From an uncultured Streptococcus sp. (lineage in GTDB: Bacteria > Bacillota > Bacilli > Lactobacillales > Streptococcaceae): a DNA stretch of 64,000 nt. The stretch is taken from positions 1-64,000 of the forward strand of contig CAAEFF010000183.1 of the NCBI GenBank assembly GCA_900755085.1. The letters are read 5' to 3'. This document shows positions 38,290 to 47,110 of this stretch, one piece after another (the first letter of the stretch is position 1; each line of letters starts with the position of its first letter). Made by a program: the position numbers and the translations under genes. The notes beneath the pieces are model-generated. The model was not told the origin of the DNA, did no database searches, and was given only the letters and a program-made list of their open reading frames with translations.

Positions 38290-39477
38290 TTATTTTGCAG
38301 CTTTGGCTTCTAAATAGTCTGCAATAGCTGCCACGTCCTTGTCTCCACGTCCTGAAACGTTGATGATGATGATCTGATCTTTGTCCAATTGTGGAGCACG
38401 TTTCACAGCTTCTGCAATGGCGTGTGAACTTTCAATGGCCGGGATGATCCCTTCTGTCTTACTGAGAAGGAGAAGAGCTTCTACCGCTTCATCATCTGTT
38501 GCTGCTACATATTCAACACGACCAGAATCTTTAAAGAAAGCATGCTCTGGACCAACTCCTGGGTAGTCCAAACCAGCAGAGATGGAGTAAACGGGTGCGA
38601 CTTTTCCATCTTGGCCAAAGACAGCGTAAGTCTTCATGCCATCAACAACCCCTACAGTCCCCTTGGTCATGGTCGCTGCGTGTTGGTCTGTATCTAGGCC
38701 ATGTCCTGCCGCTTCAACTCCAACCAATTTGACTTCCTCATCGCCTACATATTGGGAGAAGGCACCGATGGCATTGGAGCCACCACCGACACAGGCAATC
38801 ACATAATCCGGCAAACGGCCTTCTTTTTCCAAGATTTGACGTTTAGATTCTTCACTGATTACTTTTTGGAATTCATGCACAATGGTTGGGTAAGGGTGAG
38901 GGCCAACAGCAGAACCCAAAACGTAAAAGGCATCCAGATCCGCCATCCATGCTCCAAACGCCGCATCAACGGCATCTTTCAAGGTCTTAGTACCGGTTTC
39001 AACCGCATGGACGGTTGCCCCCATCATTTCCATGCGGAAGACATTCAAGCGTTGGCGTTCCACGTCTTCTGCCCCCATGTAGACATCACAGGCCATGCCA
39101 AACTTAGCTGCCGCTGCTGCTGTAGCCACACCGTGTTGACCTGCTCCTGTTTCAGCAATCACGCGAGTTTTGCCCATGCGCTTAGCCAAGAGGATTTGCC
39201 CCAAGACGTTATTTAATTTATGCGAACCTAGGTGATTCAAGTCTTCGCGCTTCAAATAAATTTTTGCCCCACCTAAATGATCTGTCAAACTTTCCGCAAA
39301 GTAGAGTGGTGTTTCGCGTCCAGAATAATCTTTCAAATAATGTTTGTATTCTGCGATAAATTCTGGATCATTTTTATACTGTTCAAAGGTTTCCTCTAAT
39401 TGATTGAGCAAGTTTTGAATGGGTTCTGGTACGAAAGATCCACCAAATTGTCCGAAATAGCCTTTTGTTTCTGTCAT
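38290..39477 (-). CDS. trpB: Tryptophan synthase beta chain (no other trp genes nearby)
   Basis: 395-residue TrpB1-type enzyme. PLP-binding Lys87 is in GSHKLNN, followed by the AETGAGQHG motif and the phosphate-binding GGGSNA loop. It joins indole and serine to tryptophan. It is normally translated with trpA inside trpEGDCFBA, but here it stands alone between the prepilin peptidase and a VanZ gene. A Trp-specific T-box and a consensus promoter control it. Without trpA it could use salvaged indole; all active-site elements look intact, so it is not a decayed copy. Confidence 0.95.
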   Translation of the reverse strand: MTETKGYFGQFGGSFVPEPIQNLLNQLEETFEQYKNDPEFIAEYKHYLKDYSGRETPLYFAESLTDHLGGAKIYLKREDLNHLGSHKLNNVLGQILLAKRMGKTRVIAETGAGQHGVATAAAAAKFGMACDVYMGAEDVERQRLNVFRMEMMGATVHAVETGTKTLKDAVDAAFGAWMADLDAFYVLGSAVGPHPYPTIVHEFQKVISEESKRQILEKEGRLPDYVIACVGGGSNAIGAFSQYVGDEEVKLVGVEAAGHGLDTDQHAATMTKGTVGVVDGMKTYAVFGQDGKVAPVYSISAGLDYPGVGPEHAFFKDSGRVEYVAATDDEAVEALLLLSKTEGIIPAIESSHAIAEAVKRAPQLDKDQIIIINVSGRGDKDVAAIADYLEAKAAK

Positions 39478-39573
39478 GATTGTGTCCTCTTTTCTCTATC
39501 TTCAATCTTGTTTATGATCTTTTTCTCTCGCGGGCCCTTTGAGCTGCAGTCTCACTGGGTTCCTATGAGATAC

Positions 39574-39832
39574 AAAAAACCTCACACAGAAAAATCTGTG
39601 TGAGGACGATTCGATACCGCGGTGCCACCTCAATTGTAGGAAGCTATTTTTTCTCCTACATCTCTGACCTGTCTAACAACAGGGTGCACGATAAGGTGTG
39701 CTCACCGAATTTTTATTGTTTCAAATTCATCATCATAAACGCATCAGCCCATTTCAAGATTCACCACTGCTTGTTCGCAATCACCACAAGCTCCCTGGAA
39801 GTGAGAAAAATCTCTACTTTTCTGATGTCTTG
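39574..39832 (-). promoter_or_regulatory. Tryptophan T-box riboswitch of trpB
   Basis: The T-box AGGTGGCACCGCGGT lies at 39616-39630. The terminator is a perfect 11-pair stem CCTCACACAGA/TCTGTGTGAGG (39580-39605) followed by U6. Stem I carries the AGTAGAGA (AGTA) motif and, on its 3' side, GAAATGGG with the Trp codon TGG at 39749-39751 next to a purine. It reads uncharged tRNA-Trp. Confidence 0.92.
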
Positions 39833-39837
39833 AAGCT

Positions 39838-39866
39838 ATTATAGCTCCCGCTTCTGATTTTGTCAA
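39838..39866 (-). promoter_or_regulatory. Consensus promoter of the trpB T-box leader
   Basis: TTGACA (39861-39866), 17-base spacer, TATAAT (39838-39843) on the minus strand: perfect hexamers and spacing. Confidence 0.88.
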
Positions 39867-39901
39867 CAAAAATTTTAAAAAGTGGTTAAAATGTTCGGAT
39901 T

Positions 39902-40405
39902 TTACATTTCACCATTTTTTGCTAGCAATCGTGCTCTGAAATACTGAAAGCCTATATAAGCCAGATAAGCCCCTAAGGTATTGGTCCACAAATCATCTAG
40001 CTCAAAGACACGATTGGCATCAAACAAGAGATCTAACAGAACTTGGCTGCATTCAATCCACAAGCTCATCGCAAAGCCGAAGCACAAGACCCGTTTGCGG
40101 CTCCTCAACCAGGGCCATAGCCAGAGAAGTTGAAAGACCAGCGGGCTTAACAAAAAGATATTGGCTATATTTTGGAGGATGACCTTAATGAGTTGGAGGA
40201 CACTGGTAATCTGGCCAAGATTCATCACCGAATTAAGAGGAACTAGCAGGACGACGATACGACCGAAATGTTGAATACCCGGTGTTTCCATACCTGGCTC
40301 TGGCTGTTGGGGCAAAAAACACATCAAACACAAGAGGATAAAATAGAAGAAGCTGCCACTCCGTAACAGCCTTCTTCCTCTTTTTGTTAGTTCTGTATGA
40401 TCCAT
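39902..40405 (-). CDS. VanZ-family membrane protein
   Basis: 167-residue protein with about five hydrophobic helices and the VanZ-like signature (FGFAMSLWIECSQ...RVFELDDLWTNTLGAYLAY, residues about 112-155). VanZ relatives can confer low-level teicoplanin resistance, but most chromosomal copies are of unknown role. ATG 40405 follows AAGGG; upstream ATGs at 40429 and 40438 lie within the end of rlmN and lack ribosome sites. It is translationally close to rlmN and probably in the same operon. Confidence 0.85.
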   Translation of the reverse strand: MDHTELTKRGRRLLRSGSFFYFILLCLMCFLPQQPEPGMETPGIQHFGRIVVLLVPLNSVMNLGQITSVLQLIKVILQNIANIFLLSPLVFQLLWLWPWLRSRKRVLCFGFAMSLWIECSQVLLDLLFDANRVFELDDLWTNTLGAYLAYIGFQYFRARLLAKNGEM

Positions 40406-40415
40406 CAGCCCTTGT

Positions 40416-41504
40416 TTAAGGTTGCGCATGTTCAACAATCGCTTTCTCCCGGTCCCGTTTCATGGTATTTGAACGCAATTGGCCACAGGCAGCATCAATA
40501 TCTGTACCGTGCTCTTGACGCACTACACAGTTAACACCTTGTTTTTTCAAGGTATCATAGAAGGCCATGACCCGTTCTTTTGGACTCCGGCTATATTGGT
40601 CATGCTCACTGACAGGATTATAAGGAATCAAGTTGACATAAGACAATTTCTTGATATTCTTGAGCAATTCTGCCAACTCTAAGGCTTGCTCGACTCCATC
40701 ATTGACTTCATTGAGCATGATGTACTCAAAGGTCACCCGACGGTTCGTAGTCTCAATATAGTATTCAATCGCCGCAAACAATTTTTCAATTGGAAAGGCC
40801 CGGTTGATCTTCATGATGCTAGAGCGCAAGTCATTGTTTGGAGCATGAAGGGACACTGCCAAATTGACCTGCACACCTTCATTTGCAAAGTCACGAATTT
40901 TATGAGCCAAACCAGAAGTTGACACTGTAATATGGCGAGCACCAATCGCTAATCCCTTGTCATCGTTGACCGTCCGGATAAATTTCAAGACATTGTTATA
41001 GTTGTCAAATGGTTCTCCGATCCCCATGACAACGATATGGCTGACCCGTTCATCTTGGCCACGTTCGTCAAAGTATTTTTGGACCAACATGATTTGAGAC
41101 ACGATTTCACCATTGTTCAAATCGCGTTGTTTTTTGATCAAACCAGAAGCACAGAAGGTACAACCGATATTACATCCTACTTGAGTCGTTACACAGACAG
41201 ATAATCCATAGTGCTGACGCATCAAGACGGTTTCAATCAACATGCCGTCTGGCAATTCAAAGAGGTACTTGACCGTCCCGTCTGCTGACTCTTGCACGAT
41301 CCGTTGCTTGAGTGGGTTGACGACAAACTGATCATTCAACTTCGCAATCAAGTCCTTAGAAAGGTTGGTCATTTCTTCGAAGGACTGGACGCGTTTGCGA
41401 TAGAGCCATTCCCAGATTTGTGCTGCACGGAATTTCTTTTCGCCGTTTTCTTCCGCCCAATCAATCATATCCTGGCGTGTTAAACTATAAATGGATGGTT
41501 TCAT
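40416..41504 (-). CDS. rlmN: 23S rRNA/tRNA adenine-C2 methyltransferase RlmN
   Basis: 362-residue radical-SAM enzyme. The [4Fe-4S] cluster motif C-x3-C-x2-C is at Cys111/115/118, the GxGEP motif is MGIGEPFDN, and the C-terminal catalytic cysteine is in CGQLR. It methylates A2503 of 23S rRNA and A37 of some tRNAs. It starts 6 bases after yutD. Confidence 0.96.
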   Translation of the reverse strand: MKPSIYSLTRQDMIDWAEENGEKKFRAAQIWEWLYRKRVQSFEEMTNLSKDLIAKLNDQFVVNPLKQRIVQESADGTVKYLFELPDGMLIETVLMRQHYGLSVCVTTQVGCNIGCTFCASGLIKKQRDLNNGEIVSQIMLVQKYFDERGQDERVSHIVVMGIGEPFDNYNNVLKFIRTVNDDKGLAIGARHITVSTSGLAHKIRDFANEGVQVNLAVSLHAPNNDLRSSIMKINRAFPIEKLFAAIEYYIETTNRRVTFEYIMLNEVNDGVEQALELAELLKNIKKLSYVNLIPYNPVSEHDQYSRSPKERVMAFYDTLKKQGVNCVVRQEHGTDIDAACGQLRSNTMKRDREKAIVEHAQP

Positions 41505-41510
41505 TCTTTC

Positions 41511-42086
41511 TTACTCCTCTTTTTGTCGAATCACAAAATGACGTTTGTTGTCTGTCTTAGTTGTCTTTTTAGTCTCAGCAGACGATCTTGTTTTTTTCGA
41601 GTTTTTGGCTGGTTGTCCCTTGTCGCGTTCTCGTTTTTGGAAACGATCTTTTTGTTTGCGATTGCGCGAACGCTTCTTCGGCTCTCTTTCTTCTGATTGA
41701 GCTTTTTTGACCGGTGATTTCTTATCAAAAGAAGCACGATGGGGTTCCTTATTTTCAAGGACAAAATAAGCACAACCATAGCTACAATATTCTAACAAAT
41801 AATCGTCTAAGCGACTTAATTTATCCATCGTTGCAACATCGCGCTCTTCCTTATAGAAGCCACGCAAGCGCAACTGCTCATTGCTCCAATCACCAACAAT
41901 GTAATCAAACTTGGTTAAAATCTCAGAAAATCGCTGACCAAAAACAGTCGCATCAAAAGCTTCCTTCTCATTTTTCAAGAGCTCAAAGGAGAGGTTTTCT
42001 GAAAGGATCTGGTCTCCTACCTGACGAAACACAGGTCCAGGAAATTTATTGTAATTATATAATTCAGGGTCAATCTCTTTTCGCAT
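41511..42086 (-). CDS. YutD family protein
   Basis: 191-residue protein. The conserved YutD (DUF1027) domain fills residues 1-125, including NYNKFPGP, FDYIVGDWS and YCSYGCAYFV. A highly basic Lys/Arg tail (about 125-191) is probably a disordered nucleic-acid-binding extension. It is conserved upstream of rlmN in streptococci. Its function is unknown. Confidence 0.88.
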   Translation of the reverse strand: MRKEIDPELYNYNKFPGPVFRQVGDQILSENLSFELLKNEKEAFDATVFGQRFSEILTKFDYIVGDWSNEQLRLRGFYKEERDVATMDKLSRLDDYLLEYCSYGCAYFVLENKEPHRASFDKKSPVKKAQSEEREPKKRSRNRKQKDRFQKRERDKGQPAKNSKKTRSSAETKKTTKTDNKRHFVIRQKEE

Positions 42087-42201
42087 AGTGTTCCTTCATC
42101 AAAATCTATTTACTGTAACACTTTATTTTATCATAAATTTGATGACTTGCGTCAGATTTGACTAGAAAAGAGTGGAAATTCAACATTGAAAGTTTCCAAA
42201 A

Positions 42202-42235
42202 GGAAAAAGAGACAAAGAAGGCAATCTTTGTCTCT
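42202..42235 (-). terminator. Terminator of the two-component system
   Basis: Perfect 11-pair stem AGAGACAAAGA/TCTTTGTCTCT with a six-base loop followed by U5 on the minus strand. The stop codon of the kinase gene touches the stem. Confidence 0.88.
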
Positions 42236-43946
42236 ATACATGTTCATCAGATGATGAAAGGGGTAAAAATAGAGTAATTTTGGTATAGCTATTGGCCTTA
42301 GAATCAATCTCCATATGATAGGCTTCGCCAAATTGAAGATGCAATCGTTGGTCCACATTTTTCAAGCCAACACCTCCTAAACGAAGAAGGGTTTGGTCTG
42401 TTGATTCTGATCGATCAAACCCTCGTCCATTGTCAAAAATCGATACGCAGGCGTAGTCTCCACTGACTTCAGTTGTCACTCGAATGAGACCTGGCCGATC
42501 GATCTCTTTAATGCCATGGTAAATCGCATTTTCCACTAAGGGTTGAAGCACTAATTTGGGGAGCTGATAGTCGACCAACCGTTCATCTTCTAGAATTTCA
42601 TAATTGAGCTTTTCACCATAACGTTGCTTCTGAATGAAAAGATACTGGCGGACATGGTCGATTTCATCTCTCAGTAGGATTTGTTCCTGGCCTTGGTTGA
42701 GAGCCAGTCGAAAATATTGGGCCAAAGACTTGGTGATGTCGACCACGCGCCGACTATCGTTAAACTCTGCCATCCAGACAATCGTATCCAAGGTATTGTA
42801 GAGGAAATGCGGATTAATCTGAGCCGAAAGTGCCCGCAACTCGTACCGACGTGCGTTCTGCTCCTCTTCCTTAACCTGTTGCATGAGGTTATCGATTTGG
42901 TCCAACATGGCATTAAAAGCTTGAGCGAGGGCCACCAATTCTGGAGATCCTTTGGCTGCAGCCCTCACGTGAGCATCTCCTGCTCCAATCCTCAAAATGA
43001 TAGTCTGAAGGTCTTGTAAGGGTTTGATCCACAAACGCAGAACAAAGCCGATCCCTATCAAACACATGATCAAAGCTAGTAATCCTAGACCAATGAAAGA
43101 GTACAGGAGTTGCGACTGCAGCATCTGAAGACCTTCAAGTGAAGCCACTCCAATCAAGGTCCAATCGCTATCTGGAATCGGAACCTGATAGATAAAATTC
43201 TGTCCTCCTTTAGCATAGCCATCTGTCACAGCAATATAGGGCTGCATGGCCTGCATTTCTTGGCTGGAGGAATAGACCGCCTTTTTAGGATGGTAGACAA
43301 ACTCATGCTTTTGATTAATGATAAAACTAAAGCCTTGTCTCCCTAGTTGAAGGTGATCCAAGTAAGCCTGAAGGCTATCGTAGCCAATATCCAAGCGTAC
43401 GACTCCGAGATTTTGACCAGCCTGATCGACCACTTCTTGGGTAATAGAAACCACCCATTTTTCTTTTTCCGAGGTCAAGGATTCCTTTCGAGCTGGCGTC
43501 AAAACTGGCATGGCTCTTTCCTTAATCGCCTCTTGATACCAACTTTCATTCATCATATCTGAGGAAGTCTGCATGCTGATTTTGGAATCTGTCGCTACCA
43601 GACGTCCATCCTTGGTCACCAAGACCGCTGAGACCAGGTCCGGATCCGTTTCTATCATCGTTCGCATCAAGTGTTGAACCGTTTCTTGATCCGCACTCTT
43701 GTCTTGGGCAAATTGGCGAACAGCCTGTTCCTTGCTAAGCACCGTTGTCGTCTGCTTTAATTTTTTTAGATAAGAGGTGATAAACTGACTGCTTTGATCG
43801 ATACTATTTCTTGTCGTCCGTTCCGTTAGCTGGCGGATCGTACCTGAACTCGTTTGATAGTAAAGGCTACCGATGAGACCAAAAAGTAGGAGAATGAAGA
43901 GAAAAAAGTAGAGGACCAGCTGAATCAGCAAGGGATATCGTTTCAT
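42234..43946 (-). CDS. YesM-type sensor histidine kinase
   Basis: 570-residue membrane kinase. Helix 1 (about 10-31), an extracellular Cache-like sensor (32-275) and helix 2 (about 278-302) precede HAMP (303-355), a His_kinase domain with NPHFLYNTLD (His near residue 381), and a HATPase with VENAIYHG and DNGRGF motifs. It corresponds to the TCS09-type kinase of pneumococci by synteny with msrAB. It overlaps the regulator gene by 4 bases. Confidence 0.93.
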   Translation of the reverse strand: MKRYPLLIQLVLYFFLFILLLFGLIGSLYYQTSSGTIRQLTERTTRNSIDQSSQFITSYLKKLKQTTTVLSKEQAVRQFAQDKSADQETVQHLMRTMIETDPDLVSAVLVTKDGRLVATDSKISMQTSSDMMNESWYQEAIKERAMPVLTPARKESLTSEKEKWVVSITQEVVDQAGQNLGVVRLDIGYDSLQAYLDHLQLGRQGFSFIINQKHEFVYHPKKAVYSSSQEMQAMQPYIAVTDGYAKGGQNFIYQVPIPDSDWTLIGVASLEGLQMLQSQLLYSFIGLGLLALIMCLIGIGFVLRLWIKPLQDLQTIILRIGAGDAHVRAAAKGSPELVALAQAFNAMLDQIDNLMQQVKEEEQNARRYELRALSAQINPHFLYNTLDTIVWMAEFNDSRRVVDITKSLAQYFRLALNQGQEQILLRDEIDHVRQYLFIQKQRYGEKLNYEILEDERLVDYQLPKLVLQPLVENAIYHGIKEIDRPGLIRVTTEVSGDYACVSIFDNGRGFDRSESTDQTLLRLGGVGLKNVDQRLHLQFGEAYHMEIDSKANSYTKITLFLPLSSSDEHV

Positions 43947-44677
43947 TCATGCTCTCCTTTTTTGTACTGCCTTGGTGTCACCCCAACCACCTGCTTAAAG
44001 CGTTGAGAAAAATAGTTCATATCTTCAAAACCAACCTGATCGGCAATCTCATAAATCTTTAAATCTGTCGTGAGAAGTAAGAGTTGAGCCTTCTTCATTC
44101 GCTCTTGGATGAGATACTCTTGAAAAGGAAGTCCCAATTTTTTCTTGATCAATACACTTAGATACGAGGCACTGAAACCAAGTTGGTAGGCTAAATCCTT
44201 TAGGGTTAACTGAGGATCTGCTAAACGAGCATGAATGGCTTCTTCCAACTCTGTCGAATAACCATGGCTGACCAAATTTTCGACTTGCGCCTTCTTTCGC
44301 TCTTTGTCTAGCTTTCCTTTCACCTTGGCTAACATCTCTTCAATATCATCTTTTGAGAAAGGCTTCAGCAAATAATCATCTGCACCTAACTTGATGGCTT
44401 TCCTCGCAAACTCAAAGTCATCATAACCTGTCAAAAAAATGATATGACAAGATGGAGATTGCTCTTTAACGAGATGGGCCAGATCCAAGCCATTCATTTG
44501 TGGCATATTGATATCGGTTAGAAGGATGTCGGCTGGTTGCTCTTGAAACTTCTTCCAGGCCTCACGTCCATTTTCTGCCTGATTGATGACAGTCATTCCA
44601 AACTGTTCATAGTCGACCAAGGAAGTCAGTCCTTGCCGAATCAGCTCTTCATCTTCCACAATCATGATCGCGTACAT
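43943..44677 (-). CDS. AraC-type response regulator
   Basis: 244-residue response regulator of the YesN class. The receiver domain (1-120) has acidic pocket residues VEDEE, phospho-acceptor Asp in LLTDINMP (near 54) and Lys in LLKPF (near 104). The C-terminal AraC pair of HTH motifs (about 145-240) ends RYKKGE. ATG 44677 has TAGGTG at 6 bases; GTG 44686 is an alternative. It is paired with the downstream kinase. The ligand is unknown; carbohydrate or surface-stress sensing is typical of the class. Confidence 0.93.
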   Translation of the reverse strand: MYAIMIVEDEELIRQGLTSLVDYEQFGMTVINQAENGREAWKKFQEQPADILLTDINMPQMNGLDLAHLVKEQSPSCHIIFLTGYDDFEFARKAIKLGADDYLLKPFSKDDIEEMLAKVKGKLDKERKKAQVENLVSHGYSTELEEAIHARLADPQLTLKDLAYQLGFSASYLSVLIKKKLGLPFQEYLIQERMKKAQLLLLTTDLKIYEIADQVGFEDMNYFSQRFKQVVGVTPRQYKKGEHE

Positions 44678-44707
44678 GTCTTTCACCTACTTGTTTTTGC
44701 TATACTT

Positions 44708-44716
44708 ATTATAGCA
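44708..44716 (-). promoter_or_regulatory. Extended -10 promoter of the two-component system
   Basis: TGC-TATAAT on the minus strand in the msrAB-regulator gap. It suggests the pair can be transcribed apart from msrAB. Confidence 0.5.
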
Positions 44717-44735
44717 AATTATGAGCTGAATTGTC

Positions 44736-45857
44736 TCAGACATAGTCCAATAAATAACCGTAGCCTTTTTCTTTCATTTCTGCTTTGGGAATGAAGGTGA
44801 TAGACAAACTATTGATGCAATAGCGGAGCCCACCTTTTCCCTTGGGACCATCTGTAAAGACATGGCCTAGATGAGAATTTCCCACACGGCTCCGAACTTC
44901 TGTCCGAGTCATATTAAAACTCTTGTCCTCCTTATAGACCGCCACATCAGGACTAATCGGCCGACTGAAACTTGGCCAACCACAGCCAGAATCAAATTTA
45001 TCCTTAGAGGAGAAGAGGGGCTCACCGGTCACGACATCTACATAAATACCAGCATCAAACTGATCCCAGTAACGATTGGAGAAGGCTCGTTCGGTATCAT
45101 TTTTTTGTGTCACCGCATACTCTTCAGGAGATAACTTCTTTTTGATCTCCTCATCACTCGGCTTGGAGTAGCGGCTTGCATCAATCACTGGATAAGAAGC
45201 TTGATTGACATCGATATGACAGTACCCATTTGGATGTTTCTTTAGATAATCCTGGTGGTAGTCCTCAGCCTTGATGAAATTGGTCAGTGGCTCTTTTTCC
45301 ACTGCTAACGGTTTGTCGTATTTTTTTGCTTCTTCTTCAAAGACTTGGTTAATGGTTGGAAGGTCTTCTTGGGAGACATAATAGACACCTGTTCGGTATT
45401 GAGTCCCTTGATCATTTCCTTGACGATTCTTCGATGTGGGGTCGATAATTCGGAAATAGTGCAGGAGCAATTCTTTCAGAGATACCTTCTTGACATTGTA
45501 AGTGATGTGAACTGTTTCAGCATGGCCTGTTTGAGGGACCAATTCATACTTGGTTGTATCTCCCTTCCCATTGGCGTAGCCTGATACAGCATCAATCACA
45601 CCTGGAACACGGGAGAAATATTCCTCTACGCCCCAGAAGCAACCACCAGCCAAATAAATTTCGCGCTGATCCTTTGGATCAACTTTTTCATTTGTTTTCT
45701 TTTTGACTACTGGAGTCTGACTCATCGATGCTTTTTTAATCATCTCAGTGCTTGTTTCTGATTGATCCATTCCATTTGATCCCTTACTAAAGAAAAAGAA
45801 ACCAATCGATAATAAGCCAATGAGAAGGATAGCAAACACTTTCCATTTTGTTTCCAT
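44736..45857 (-). CDS. msrAB: Membrane-anchored methionine sulfoxide reductase MsrA-MsrB fusion
   Basis: 373-residue fusion. A membrane anchor (about 7-24) and linker precede the MsrA domain with catalytic Cys73 in GGCFWG and the MsrB domain with [14 protein letters not shown] and the catalytic cysteine in RYCINS near residue 350. It reduces both S- and R-methionine sulfoxide in proteins outside the membrane. It has the one-membrane-anchor form of the surface MsrAB of streptococci. It lies 11 bases after tlpA, whose thioredoxin-like product is the likely electron donor. Confidence 0.96.
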   Translation of the reverse strand: METKWKVFAILLIGLLSIGFFFFSKGSNGMDQSETSTEMIKKASMSQTPVVKKKTNEKVDPKDQREIYLAGGCFWGVEEYFSRVPGVIDAVSGYANGKGDTTKYELVPQTGHAETVHITYNVKKVSLKELLLHYFRIIDPTSKNRQGNDQGTQYRTGVYYVSQEDLPTINQVFEEEAKKYDKPLAVEKEPLTNFIKAEDYHQDYLKKHPNGYCHIDVNQASYPVIDASRYSKPSDEEIKKKLSPEEYAVTQKNDTERAFSNRYWDQFDAGIYVDVVTGEPLFSSKDKFDSGCGWPSFSRPISPDVAVYKEDKSFNMTRTEVRSRVGNSHLGHVFTDGPKGKGGLRYCINSLSITFIPKAEMKEKGYGYLLDYV

Positions 45858-45868
45858 TGTCTATCTCC

Positions 45869-46429
45869 TTACTGCATGTTCTCTAGGGTCTTGAGGATAT
45901 CCTCTTTATTCATATAGCCGATATGACTCTTCGATAAAGTCCCATCACTATTGATAAAGAGTGCCGATGGATAAGACCGAATCCCATATTCTTTGAGCAA
46001 ATCTCCTTTATTATCCAGCAAGACCGGGAAATCCTTGTAATCCAAAGACTGATACCAGTTTTTGAAATCTGCTGCTGATTTTTCACCATTAAAGGTTGGA
46101 GCTACAACGGATAAAACCACGTAATCCTTACCTGCCTCTTCTTTTGCCAACTCATTGGTATCCTCTAATGTCGATAGACAAATAGAGCACCAGGAAGCCC
46201 AAAATTTGAGGTAAACTTTCTTCCCTTTGTAATCAGATAAGCGGTAGGTCTTGCCATCCACTCCTTGCAGGCTAAACTCCTTCACTTTCTTGCCAGATGG
46301 TTGCCTAGCCCCAGCTTTGGCTGTTTGTTGGCTCATGTTCTTATTGGAAGTGGCCATTCCTTGGCTCGAACAAGCGCCCAGAAGTCCAGCGCATACAAAT
46401 CCAGTAGCTACTAAAGCTAATTTTTTCAT
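45869..46429 (-). CDS. TlpA-type extracytoplasmic thioredoxin lipoprotein (Etrx-like)
   Basis: 186-residue lipoprotein with lipobox LLGAC (Cys20), a Ser/Gln-rich spacer and a thioredoxin fold with redox motif WCSIC (Cys81/Cys84). It receives electrons from the CcdA membrane protein and passes them to MsrAB. ATG 46429 is chosen (GAGGTG at 6 bases); ATG 46432 and 46468 are upstream alternatives, and the last would put extra residues before the signal peptide. Confidence 0.93.
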   Translation of the reverse strand: MKKLALVATGFVCAGLLGACSSQGMATSNKNMSQQTAKAGARQPSGKKVKEFSLQGVDGKTYRLSDYKGKKVYLKFWASWCSICLSTLEDTNELAKEEAGKDYVVLSVVAPTFNGEKSAADFKNWYQSLDYKDFPVLLDNKGDLLKEYGIRSYPSALFINSDGTLSKSHIGYMNKEDILKTLENMQ

Positions 46430-46591
46430 CATTATCACCTCTTTAAACAAGGAGAAAGTCATCCTCATATAACTTAGAATGCAGACAAACTTTTTTTAAC
46501 ATAAAACAACCTAAGTAGTGCTATAAACATAGAATGAGAAAGCATATTAGGTACATTGAAATACACACTGAAACTTTCCGCTGTGAGAAAA

Positions 46592-46675
46592 GTGTTAGAA
46601 ACATAAATGTTTCTAACACCCGGGAGTTTTGGAACTTCAGGGCCAAAACTAAGTCATGGAACTTCTTCGAAGTTC
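46592..46675 (-). other. Hairpin-rich spacer between the Met-rich lipoprotein and tlpA genes
   Basis: The 334-base gap (46430-46763) has no convincing gene. It holds three perfect stems in a row: GTGTTAGAAACAT/ATGTTTCTAACAC (46592-46619, two-base loop), AGTTTTGG/CCAAAACT (46625-46650) and GAACTTC/GAAGTTC (46659-46675). None has a U-tract on the minus strand, so simple termination is not supported. The rest is unremarkable. Confidence 0.7.
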
Positions 46676-46763
46676 GCTGACGTCCGTCCTCACCTAAGGA
46701 AAGTTTCTAAGATGACGTTGTCTTCAATCTGAGTCATCCTCAGATGACCTCTCCCTTCTTTCA

Positions 46764-47084
46764 TTAGTTGTCTGATTTCATTTCCGATGAGTTGCTCGTA
46801 TCCTCCTTCATACTAGAGTCGCTAGAGTTCATCTCATCTTTTTTCATATCGTCCTTCATTTCAGAACTGCTATCGGACATCATTGATGAATCTTTCTTGT
46901 CCTCTTTTTTCATTTTATCATCGGACATGGACGAATCCTTCATGTCGTCCTTCTTCATATCGTCCTTCTTCATCATGCTACTATTGTCCATTTTTTTCAT
47001 ATCTGAATCTGATTTCTGTCCAGAACAAGCTGCTAAAGTGACGATGCTAAGTGTAGCAATGGAAAGTGCAAGAATTTTTTTCAT
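46764..47084 (-). CDS. Methionine-rich low-complexity surface lipoprotein
   Basis: 106-residue lipoprotein with signal peptide and lipobox TLAAC (Cys20). The 87-residue mature part is low-complexity, built from Asp, Lys, Ser and Met in irregular repeats such as MKKDD and MKDSS; 15 of 87 residues are methionine and there is no Trp, Tyr or Phe. It is probably disordered and surface-exposed. It lies between ccdA and tlpA-msrAB on the same strand, 26 bases after ccdA. A function as a methionine-oxidation sink, sensor or MsrAB substrate is inferred from context only; a metal-binding role is the alternative. Confidence 0.8.
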   Translation of the reverse strand: MKKILALSIATLSIVTLAACSGQKSDSDMKKMDNSSMMKKDDMKKDDMKDSSMSDDKMKKEDKKDSSMMSDSSSEMKDDMKKDEMNSSDSSMKEDTSNSSEMKSDN

Positions 47085-47110
47085 GATTTTTCTCCTTTAA
47101 TCCTTTAAGA

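Noticed and set aside
46768..47100. Rightward 110-residue Ser/Phe/Ile-rich open frame
   Set aside because: Mirror of the low-complexity lipoprotein gene; no ribosome site, and the other strand has signal peptide, lipobox and ribosome site.
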